Source: an uncultured Pseudomonadales bacterium (GTDB taxonomy: Bacteria; Pseudomonadota; Gammaproteobacteria; Pseudomonadales; Pseudohongiellaceae). From it: a stretch of DNA of 64,000 nt. Under the pieces are notes generated by a model, which was given only the letters and a program-made list of their open reading frames with translations, was not told the DNA's origin and made no database searches. The stretch lies in NCBI GenBank assembly GCA_943842505.1, contig CALTDI010000001.1, forward strand, positions 1 to 64,000, read 5' to 3'. This document shows, one piece after another, positions 29,900 to 37,475 of this stretch (positions are counted from its first letter, which is position 1; each line of letters opens with the position of its first letter). The translations under genes and the position numbers were made by a program.

Positions 29900-31255
29900 A
29901 TGACCAGCCAAGTATCACTGGACTCTAGAGCCTCAAAACGCCCGAAGCTCCTTATACTCATGCTACGCCCGCTGGTAGCGCTGCTATTGAGCGCCCCTGT
30001 CATTGTCCTGCTACTTTCTATAGAGACGACCTCCAGACCGGTTAGCGATCAGCAATTTAGCCCGCAGGAGCTTTCCAGAATCGAAAGCCTCCTACTGGAG
30101 AGCACACCACAGACCCCTGGTAATGCGAGCATGCAGCAGCTGCAATTCGATGCCGACGAACTCAATCTATTGCTGCGCTATGCCGTCAACGTTATGAACC
30201 TCTCCTCACAGTGGGCGGCGACTACGCAACTGAACGAAAATGCCATGGGCATGCAGCTGAGTCTGCGGCTGAGCCAAGGCCCCCTGCCCCTTTTCCTGAA
30301 TGTCGAAGCCGACCTAATCGAGCAGGACAACCAGCTCAAGCTACAGGCATTGAAAATCGGAAGAATCCGGATACCCGATAGATTTTTGCAATTTACACTG
30401 CAACGCTTTCAGGCAAACCTGGCTGCTGGAAATCTCGCCTACACGGATTTCCTCGAACTAATAAACAATGTAAAGAGTGTTAACCTGAGCCAAGACCATA
30501 TGACCCTCGCCTTGCAATGGGACCCCAACCTTATTGGGCGCATAGGCAATCATGCTCAGCAACTGTTCATCTCAGAGCAAGATCAACAGCGGATAATTGA
30601 CTACTATCAGAACATCACCAATATCGCTGCGGCAGTGCCAATTGATATACGGGCCGTATCTATCAATACATTTCTCGTCCCTCTCTTCGCAGCGGCAAGA
30701 GAAAAGTCACTAGGGGGCAGCGATCCAATAGCCGAAAACCGGACGGCATTCCAGACACTCGCCATCTATCTGAACAAGGAATCCATAGGGCAACTCATCG
30801 GTGACGAAACCGCAAGAGGCATCCCGCCAGCGCCCTTTATCGAGGCCCGCTTGCAGAGGCGTCAGGATCTCGCGCAGCATCTTGTTTCTATCGCCGCAAT
30901 TACGGCTTCGGCCGGCGCTGACCTGGCGCAGATGTTGTCCACCACGAAGGAAGCCTACGATGCACGTTATCGTAGCGGCTTCAGCTTCTCAGACCTCACC
31001 GCAAACAGCGTCGGCGTCGCTATGGCCAGGCTCTCTACCCGTGACGAGAGTACCGCCAGGGCTATGCAAGAACGCCTCGCCAACCTAAGCAGTGAATCAG
31101 ACTATATGCCGGAGGTTGGCAACAATAGAGACGGCCTGTCTGAAAGCGCGTTCAATGAGTTGTATACAGATAGGAGCAGCCCCGAGTACCAACAGCGGCT
31201 CGCAGAAATTCAGGCCCTGATCTATAGCAAGCGCCTATTTGCCGGCCTGCTATAG
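29900..31255 (+). CDS. Membrane-anchored protein of unknown function
   Basis: A 451-residue protein that I do not recognise. It has a basic N-terminus followed by one hydrophobic helix (about 20-42), so the rest is probably periplasmic. The next ~130 residues look like a lipid-binding-type beta fold (FDADELNLLLRYAV, MQLSLRLSQGPLPLFLNVEADL), and the C-terminal half is helical with RSGFSFSDLTANSVGVAMARLST and a closing RSSPEYQQRLAEIQALI. It stands alone, divergent from the coiled-coil lipoprotein. Confidence 0.8.
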   Translation: MTSQVSLDSRASKRPKLLILMLRPLVALLLSAPVIVLLLSIETTSRPVSDQQFSPQELSRIESLLLESTPQTPGNASMQQLQFDADELNLLLRYAVNVMNLSSQWAATTQLNENAMGMQLSLRLSQGPLPLFLNVEADLIEQDNQLKLQALKIGRIRIPDRFLQFTLQRFQANLAAGNLAYTDFLELINNVKSVNLSQDHMTLALQWDPNLIGRIGNHAQQLFISEQDQQRIIDYYQNITNIAAAVPIDIRAVSINTFLVPLFAAAREKSLGGSDPIAENRTAFQTLAIYLNKESIGQLIGDETARGIPPAPFIEARLQRRQDLAQHLVSIAAITASAGADLAQMLSTTKEAYDARYRSGFSFSDLTANSVGVAMARLSTRDESTARAMQERLANLSSESDYMPEVGNNRDGLSESAFNELYTDRSSPEYQQRLAEIQALIYSKRLFAGLL

Positions 31256-31303
31256 CAAGCGCGTAATACAACTCCCCTGAAAACTCCAAAGGCGACACAC
31301 ACC

Positions 31304-31663
31304 GTGGAAGGTTTTACGGACAGACAATTACAGGAAATACAGGCCCTGCTTTTAGAGAAGAAGGCACAGCTAGAGCAGCAATTACGGGATGCAGAGTCGG
31401 CGACCGGCGTGGTTACATTAGACCAAACTGCCGTGGGCAGAGTATCACGCGTAGATGCGATGCAGCAGCAAAGCATGGCAGTGTCGACTCTAAGAAAGGC
31501 AGAGGCGAGTCTGAGAAAGGTCATAGGCGCGCTAAGAAGAATCGATGCGAAGGACTATGGTTACTGCAGTAACTGTGAAAGGCCCATCGAGTTCAAGCGT
31601 CTCGAGGTGCAACCTCAGGCGAGCCACTGCCTGATCTGCCAAGATCAACTAGATCAAGCCTAA
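31304..31663 (+). CDS. TraR/DksA-family C4 zinc-finger protein (not DksA itself)
   Basis: The 119-residue product starts at a GTG with AAAGG upstream. It has an N-terminal coiled coil and a C-terminal CSNC...CLIC zinc finger. The coiled-coil tip lacks the DxxDxA motif that DksA uses in the RNA polymerase secondary channel and has LDQTAVGRVSRVDAMQQQ instead, typical of a separate DksA-like subfamily. Its role may overlap with stress transcription control but is not shown. Confidence 0.85.
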   Translation: MEGFTDRQLQEIQALLLEKKAQLEQQLRDAESATGVVTLDQTAVGRVSRVDAMQQQSMAVSTLRKAEASLRKVIGALRRIDAKDYGYCSNCERPIEFKRLEVQPQASHCLICQDQLDQA

Positions 31664-31771
31664 GCCAGACGCTATCATAGGTCCCACAAAGCCTCGCAGC
31701 TTCCAATATAGACAGTGCTAGTGTATAAAATCGCCTGCATTTCCTCCCTTGAACCAATCTGAGCCGATGTC

Positions 31772-33001
31772 ATGACGAAAAAAGGCTTCAACACTACAAA
31801 CCTCCACTGCGACCGCAGAGACAACCCGGAACATGGCGTACTGCACAAAGCCATTCATCCGTCCGTGGCCTATGGCTACGAGGACGCCAGGGAATTGGCC
31901 GAGGTATTCCAGGGAAAGCGTGCGGGTTACAACTACGGACGCCAGCTAAACCCAACCGTAACCGCCCTGCAAAACAGAATAACCGCCATGGAAGACGGCA
32001 TAGCGACCGCCGCCTTCGCCACAGGCATGGCCGCCATCGCATCAACCATGCTCTCACTGCTGCGTCAGGGGGATCACATCATCTCCAGCGCGTATCTGTT
32101 CGGCAACACCAACAGCCTGTTTGGCACGCTCCAAAACCTGGGCATCGAAGTCAGCTTCGTCGACGCGACCGATCTGAATGAGGTAAAGGCGGCGATCAAG
32201 GAAAATACACGCCTGGTCTTCGTCGAAACCATAGCGAACCCAGTCACGCAGATCGCAGATCTGGCCGGGATTGGTGCACTGTGTAAAAGTGAAAATCTGA
32301 TTTATTGCGTCGACAATACGATGACCTCGCCGCACCTGTTTTCGCCCAAGTCCGTTGGCGCTAGTTTCAGCGTCAATTCCCTGACCAAATATATAGGCGG
32401 TCACGGCAATGCCCTCGGTGGCGCCATCACCGATACCGGTCTCTACGATTGGTCGAATTTTGCCAATATTTTTGATGACTACAAGAATCAAGATGTAAAA
32501 CTCTGGGGCATTACACAGGTAAAGAAGAAAGGCCTGCGCGACATAGGCGCCTCTCTGGGGCCCGAAGCCGCTCACCACTTAGCCGTAGGCTCGGAAACGC
32601 TAAGCCTGCGTATGGACAAGGCCTGCAGCAACGCACAGGCAATTGCAGAGTTTTGCGCTGCGCACCCCAAGGTGAACCAGGTCTACTATCCCGGCCTGCC
32701 CACACATCCACAGCACGGTCGGGCCAGGGAATTATTCAGCGGGTTTGGCGGGATCATGAGTATCGACCTCATCGAGGGCGTAGATTGCTTCGATGTACTG
32801 AACGCGCTGGACAACGTGGTTTCATCGAGCAACTTGGGTGACACGCGCACACTCGCCATTCCAGTTGCCCATACCATTTATTATGAGATGGGCGCGCAGC
32901 GCCGCGCCTCTATGGGCATCGCCGATTCCATGATTCGCTTCTCGATTGGCATCGAAGAAATCGACGACCTACTCGCCGACTTCGAAACAGCACTCGCCTG
33001 A
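31772..33001 (+). CDS. PLP-dependent trans-sulfuration enzyme (methionine gamma-lyase-like)
   Basis: A 409-residue Cys/Met-metabolism PLP enzyme. It has the PLP-phosphate contact YNYGRQLNPT, a cofactor Asp in YCVDNTMTSP, and the Schiff-base lysine K206 in NSLTKYIGGHGN. Absent operon partners make it hard to tell cystathionine gamma-synthase, gamma-lyase and methionine gamma-lyase apart; the GSETLSLRMDKACSNAQ region favours the broad 'cystathionine gamma-synthase family'. It is followed after 22 bp by a Rieske-type protein. Confidence 0.88.
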   Translation: MTKKGFNTTNLHCDRRDNPEHGVLHKAIHPSVAYGYEDARELAEVFQGKRAGYNYGRQLNPTVTALQNRITAMEDGIATAAFATGMAAIASTMLSLLRQGDHIISSAYLFGNTNSLFGTLQNLGIEVSFVDATDLNEVKAAIKENTRLVFVETIANPVTQIADLAGIGALCKSENLIYCVDNTMTSPHLFSPKSVGASFSVNSLTKYIGGHGNALGGAITDTGLYDWSNFANIFDDYKNQDVKLWGITQVKKKGLRDIGASLGPEAAHHLAVGSETLSLRMDKACSNAQAIAEFCAAHPKVNQVYYPGLPTHPQHGRARELFSGFGGIMSIDLIEGVDCFDVLNALDNVVSSSNLGDTRTLAIPVAHTIYYEMGAQRRASMGIADSMIRFSIGIEEIDDLLADFETALA

Positions 33002-33023
33002 GTTTACGGAGAACAAGGTAATT

Positions 33024-33371
33024 ATGATCAGTCTTATTGCGATAGATGAAATCGAGGAAGGGACATCAAAGGGAATCGAAGTTAACAACCTTTACATGTT
33101 TGCCGTAAAGAAAGACGATCAGATATTCCTGTATTGGAATCGTTGCCCGCATCTTGGCACACCACTTGAGTGGGAAGAAGACAAGTTTTTGGACCCCGAC
33201 GGAGCGCTGATTATTTGCTCCACACACGGCGCGCTCTTTCAGATAGAAGGTGGTCAATGTCTTGCCGGGCCTTGCAAGGGCAAACACCTGCAAGCGATAC
33301 CGTTTATTGCCGACAATGGCATGGTCATGGTTGAAGAATCTGCCCTGCGCGTGTCGACGCCGCTGCGCTAG
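33024..33371 (+). CDS. Rieske [2Fe-2S] ferredoxin-like protein
   Basis: From the ATG at 33024 with AAGG 5 nt upstream, the 115-residue product is a single Rieske domain with C41-x-H43 (CPHLG) and C65-x-x-H68 (CSTHGALF), the four cluster ligands. It is likely a cytosolic electron carrier or a nitrite-reductase small-subunit-like protein. It lies 22 bp after the PLP enzyme and may be co-transcribed. Confidence 0.9.
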   Translation: MISLIAIDEIEEGTSKGIEVNNLYMFAVKKDDQIFLYWNRCPHLGTPLEWEEDKFLDPDGALIICSTHGALFQIEGGQCLAGPCKGKHLQAIPFIADNGMVMVEESALRVSTPLR

Positions 33372-33407
33372 ACGCCTTTCCCACAGCACCGCAGCCGACT
33401 CCTGCTC

Positions 33408-34133
33408 CTACTCTAGGAGCACCGGCAGGCTTTCATGCAGTTCTATTGTAGAGTCTTGCAAATCGAATTCGGCTGCATAGGCGAGAACCTCCACCCCCTT
33501 GGCCGCAACCTCTCTGAGCAGACGGCCGTATTCGGGGTCAATATCATCGGCCGGGGCGATGCGCTGTATGCCGCTGTGTTGCACACAGAACAGAAGAACC
33601 GCTCGATGACCCTGTTCATGCATCGCCAGTAACTCTTGCAGGTGCTTCTGTCCGCGCGTGGTAACCGCATCTGGGAACGTGCCCAGGCCGTCACCGAGAC
33701 CCAGGCTCACATTCTTCACCTCGACAAAACAGAGCGCATTGGCATCGCCAGTGGAACCTTCCAGAAGAAAGTCGATACGGCTCTTCTGCTCACCGTAGGG
33801 CACTTCACTGCGAATCGTCTCGTAGCCGACCAGTTCTGCTATTCGATCTTTTGCAATAGCCTCATGAACGAGCTTGTTTGCCAGCCCGGTATTGATTCCA
33901 ACGATGTGCTCGCCATCCACCTCTACCAACTCCCAGGTGCAGGCGTATTTCCTCTTTGGATTTTCGGAATCGGAGTACCAGACCCTACTGCCAGGCTCCT
34001 GACAATTCTTCATAGAACCCGTGTTAGGGCAGTGTATAGTAATCAGCTCGCCGTTTTCTTTTCTTATATCTGCAAGAAATCGCTTGTAGCGTTTGACTAG
34101 AGTGCCTGCCTGTAACTTCTTATCTAACTTCAT
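33408..34133 (-). CDS. sfsA: SfsA (sugar fermentation stimulation protein)
   Basis: The 241-residue protein matches Sfs[20 protein letters not shown], the ANKLVHEAI segment and [10 protein letters not shown], the latter resembling a PD-(D/E)XK nuclease core. E. coli SfsA was described as DNA-binding; its biochemical role is open. sfsA lies near dksA in many gammaproteobacteria, as here. I start at the ATG at 34133 rather than the adjacent TTG. Confidence 0.95.
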   Translation of the reverse strand: MKLDKKLQAGTLVKRYKRFLADIRKENGELITIHCPNTGSMKNCQEPGSRVWYSDSENPKRKYACTWELVEVDGEHIVGINTGLANKLVHEAIAKDRIAELVGYETIRSEVPYGEQKSRIDFLLEGSTGDANALCFVEVKNVSLGLGDGLGTFPDAVTTRGQKHLQELLAMHEQGHRAVLLFCVQHSGIQRIAPADDIDPEYGRLLREVAAKGVEVLAYAAEFDLQDSTIELHESLPVLLE

Positions 34134-34188
34134 CAATTGTCCGTCCGCAGTGGAAAAACATTGCTCGCCGACTCGAGAGGAGTAGCAC

Positions 34189-35362
34189 TCACTTCAACAA
34201 CGCCTTGCTGAGTCTTTCCACGCCCAGCACCAAACTGTCCATATCCGTGGTGAAGGCAATTCGCACATGGCGTTTGCTCTCGAAGTCCCCGAAGTCAGTG
34301 CCCGGAGTTAGGGCTACGCCATGTTCCTCTAGCAGATCGCGGCAGAATTCTTCACAGTCATCTGAGAACCTGGAAATATCGGCGTAAATATAGAACGCTC
34401 CCTGAATATTCTCTGATAGAGAGAAAGCCAATGTCTTTAAGCGCCGCTGTCAAGTAATCCCTACGCTGTCGAAATGCATGCCGTCGCTCCTCGAAGATAG
34501 TCTTCGCCTCGGGAGTGAAGGCAGCAAGCGCCGCATTCTGCGCAATGGAAGAAGCCGATATATACAAGTTTTGTGCAAGTATCGTTGCCATCTCGATATA
34601 GTCATCGGGCACGACGATCCAGCCCAGCCGCCAGCCTGTCATACCAAAATATTTAGAGAAGCTATTTACTACAAAGGCAGACTGATCCAATTCCAACACA
34701 CTTGGCAGGTCGTCTACATAATGTAGGCCGTGGTAAATCTCATCTACCAACAGATGCTTTTGCTTCGATGCCGCCCAGTCACAGGCAGCCTTGAGATCCT
34801 CTCGCTCCAAAATAGTGCCCGTGGGATTGCTAGGAGATGCCAACCATAGACCGCTGGTATTGTTCTCGCAGTATTGATCCAATTGCGCCACGCTAGGCTG
34901 AAAATTCTGCTCTATACCTACCGGAATCAATTGCGGTTGAGCAGACATCATGTGGATAAAATTGCGTACACAGGGATACGCTGGATCGCTTATTAATACG
35001 CCATCGCCCGCTCGAACCAGCAGATTAGCCAACAGACTCAGGCCGCCGCTGGCACCGGGAGTAATAAGAATTCGCTCGGGGCTAACCTCGACACCATAGT
35101 TCTGCTCATAGTAGCCAGCCAGACTTTCCCGCAAAGGAGCGAGCCCCGTGGCAGCCGTGTATTGCGTTAATCCCGCATCGAGAGCCTTCTTACCGGCGTC
35201 TATAATAGGCTGCGCGGAAGAGTAATCCGGCTCCCCGACTTCCATGTGCACAATTCGCCGCCCCTGTGCTTCCAGCTCCTGGGCTCTGGCCATGACCGTC
35301 ATGACACGAAAAGGGTTCACCTTAGAGAGTGGATCTGGACCCCGGTTTGGCAGACTGGACAT
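34189..35362 (-). pseudogene. Class I/II PLP aminotransferase, frameshifted
   Basis: Two overlapping minus-strand frames together make one complete fold-type I aminotransferase. The first, from the ATG at 35362 (AGGA 8 nt upstream), carries the PLP site (LLVDEIYHGL, Schiff-base Lys in VNSFSKYFGMTGWRLGW). The second, ending at 34189, carries GAFYIYADIS and the substrate-carboxylate arginine region HVRIAFTT. The shift falls at about 34415-34430 in a CTCTCT tract; adding one CT unit, or removing one base, restores GF.LSENIQGAFYIYADIS. It may be decay, slippage-based switching or a sequence error. Confidence 0.85.
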
Positions 35363-35708
35363 GATGAGATTCCTGGCAGGACTTCGAATGGCTGGAGCCA
35401 ATCATTATAGTGGATGAAATTTATCGACAGCTAGGTATTAATAAGGCCCAAGCCCAACTATGCCCACTTTTTAACAAACTTCTAATTTTGATAGCATCCC
35501 CATTGAGAATCTGGTAGCTTACCCAGCTTTCTGAAAATTGCACTTTTTCAAACTACAAAAAAGCGCAATAATCCACTAACCAACTCCGTCTGGGATTTGC
35601 CAAAAGAGTTCGTTTAATCAATAAATAATCTTGGTTCACGCGGCTAGCTTGCCTAAAAACTTGCGCAATTAACGTGTTGAACAAAGATATACAGAGGCAT
35701 TAGCGATA
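35363..35708. promoter_or_regulatory. dksA upstream region (346 bp), A/T-rich
   Basis: Divergent gap between the frameshifted aminotransferase and dksA. It is A/T-rich, with a possible -10 TATACA at 35688-35693 but no well-spaced -35, and several A-tracts that could be UP-like elements. No open frame or RNA that I can support. Confidence 0.3.
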
Positions 35709-36152
35709 ATGGCTAACACTCAAAACTTAGAAGCCCAACCGGTTCTAAAAAACTTCGTTCCGTACAAGCCGAAGAAGAACGAAGTGTACATGAACGAAAA
35801 GCAGCGCGAGCACTTCAAAACTATCTTGCTAGATTGGCGTAACCAGCTAATGCAGGAAGTCGATCGGACTGTGCATCATATGCAAGACGATGCCGCCAAC
35901 TACCCTGATCCTGCAGATCGCGCCACCCAGGAAGAAGAGTTCAGCCTGGAGTTGCGTACTCGTGATAGAGAACGCAAGCTTATCAAGAAGATAGACAGCA
36001 CCATCGAACTCATCGCTCAAGATGACTATGGCTACTGCGAATCTTGCGGCATCGAAATAGGTATTCGCCGACTCGAAGCAAGACCCACGGCGAACAAGTG
36101 TATCGACTGCAAGACTCTTGATGAAATCAAAGAGAAGCAGCTAGGCAGTTAG
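35709..36152 (+). CDS. dksA: RNA polymerase-binding transcription factor DksA
   Basis: A 147-residue DksA with the coiled-coil tip [10 protein letters not shown], containing the key acidic residues, and the C4 zinc finger CESC...CIDC. DksA acts with ppGpp in the RNA polymerase secondary channel to control rRNA and amino-acid promoters. Gene order dksA-gluQ-cbr follows the Pseudomonas pattern. Confidence 0.98.
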   Translation: MANTQNLEAQPVLKNFVPYKPKKNEVYMNEKQREHFKTILLDWRNQLMQEVDRTVHHMQDDAANYPDPADRATQEEEFSLELRTRDRERKLIKKIDSTIELIAQDDYGYCESCGIEIGIRRLEARPTANKCIDCKTLDEIKEKQLGS

Positions 36153-36162
36153 AGATATTCAT

Positions 36163-36194
36163 AAGCCGCATGCGCTAAATTGCGCTTGCGGCTT
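36163..36194 (+). terminator. Strong hairpin after dksA
   Basis: AAGCCGCA-T-GCGC (36163-36175) pairs with GCGC-T-TGCGGCTT (36182-36194): 8 plus 4 bp around one T.T mismatch and a 6-nt loop. No U-tract follows, so it may be a weak terminator or an mRNA 3' stabiliser between dksA and gluQ. Confidence 0.6.
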
Positions 36195-36289
36195 AGCCTG
36201 CCCGCACCACCTCCAAAGCAGCAAAGCCTTCTTGCCTCATCAATTGAGAGAGAATTACGGGCCCATTCCGTACTAAACTGCTACTCAAT

Positions 36290-37207
36290 ATGCAAAACCC
36301 AACAGACACCCAGAACCCGTCGAAGTTAGCTTCAGGCTATATAGGCCGCTTTGCGCCGTCGCCAACCGGCCCCCTGCATTTCGGCTCACTGGTTGCCGCC
36401 CTTGCCAGCTTTCTGGATGCCCGCGCCAACAATGGCAAGTGGCTCATGCGACTAGAAGACCTGGATCCACCCAGAGAACCACAGGGTAGCGCCCAGTTGA
36501 TTCTGCAACAGTTGCTGGATCTCGGGCTAAGCTGGGATGGCGAAGTGCTTTATCAGAGTTCACGCCTGGATGCCTACGAAGAAGTCTTGCAACAGCTACA
36601 GGACAAAAGGCTTGCCTACCCCTGCAACTGTACTCGTCCCCAGATTAAAGCCATGGGCAATGTCTACGATGGCTCCTGTAGGACTAGAATCTCAGCACCG
36701 GCAAAACCCTATGCACTGCGCGTAAAGATCGAGGCCATAGAATTAGGCTTCGACGATGCCATACAGGGGCGCTTCGTCCAACAACTCGCAACCCAGCTCG
36801 GCGATTTCGTGGTCCGTCGCAAGGACGAACTCTTCGCCTACCAATTGGCGGTAGTGGTCGATGATGAATTTCAGAATGTTTCACACGTTGTACGCGGATG
36901 GGACCTGCTCGACTCAACACCGAGGCAGATCTATCTTCAGCAGCTCCTCAACTACAGACCCATGCATTATGCGCATATCCCGATTGTGGTTGACGAGCTG
37001 GGGCAGAAACTGAGCAAGCAGGCTTTCGCGAGTTCTATTAGAACCGACAGGGCAACAGAGCTAATTTTTCAGGGGCTAAAATTTCTCGGCCAATCGCCTG
37101 TTGACGAGATTAAAAAAGAGAGCCCGGAGTCACAATTGCAATGGGCCATAGAGAACTGGGACATACAGCGCGTCCCAAAAGTAGCGAAGCTGCCATTTAT
37201 ACTATGA
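36290..37207 (+). CDS. gluQ: Glutamyl-Q tRNA(Asp) synthetase
   Basis: A 305-residue truncated glutamyl-tRNA synthetase paralogue with FAPSPTGPLHFGSL (HIGH-type), zinc-binding CNC...YDGSC, and KLSKQ as KMSKS equivalent; the anticodon-binding domain is missing, as expected. It attaches glutamate to queuosine in tRNA-Asp. It is commonly found downstream of dksA. Confidence 0.96.
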   Translation: MQNPTDTQNPSKLASGYIGRFAPSPTGPLHFGSLVAALASFLDARANNGKWLMRLEDLDPPREPQGSAQLILQQLLDLGLSWDGEVLYQSSRLDAYEEVLQQLQDKRLAYPCNCTRPQIKAMGNVYDGSCRTRISAPAKPYALRVKIEAIELGFDDAIQGRFVQQLATQLGDFVVRRKDELFAYQLAVVVDDEFQNVSHVVRGWDLLDSTPRQIYLQQLLNYRPMHYAHIPIVVDELGQKLSKQAFASSIRTDRATELIFQGLKFLGQSPVDEIKKESPESQLQWAIENWDIQRVPKVAKLPFIL

Positions 37208-37298
37208 GTAGATTCCAGCCCATCACCCGCTTAGCCATAGACTTGCTCAGACGCTCCTTATACTATCCTGCAGGTGTCATAGCGGAGAAGGAATCCTA

Positions 37299-37475
37299 GT
37301 GTATATACCTCGATCGATCTTAGTCCTTCTATTGATCGTATACCTGCTCTTCCTATTGAGCGCCGACTGGATCAATCAGGCCAGCGGTGCCTGGTACCGT
37401 CCTTTTATGGTTGGATTCTTGGTAGTTCTGATTGCTAGCTGGTCCCATCGGGAACAGGATTCTGATGAATTTTGA
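37299..37475 (+). CDS. cbrX: CbrX-like small membrane protein upstream of cbrA
   Basis: A 58-codon frame begins with GTG at 37299, with AAGGA 6 nt upstream, and encodes two hydrophobic segments (SILVLLLIVYLLFLLSADW and FMVGFLVVLIASW) ending HREQDSDEF. It overlaps the cbrA start by 11 nt, implying translational coupling. Pseudomonas has a small ORF, cbrX, in this position and arrangement; size, membrane character and overlap fit. It is too short to appear in most automated calls. Confidence 0.8.
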   Translation: MYIPRSILVLLLIVYLLFLLSADWINQASGAWYRPFMVGFLVVLIASWSHREQDSDEF

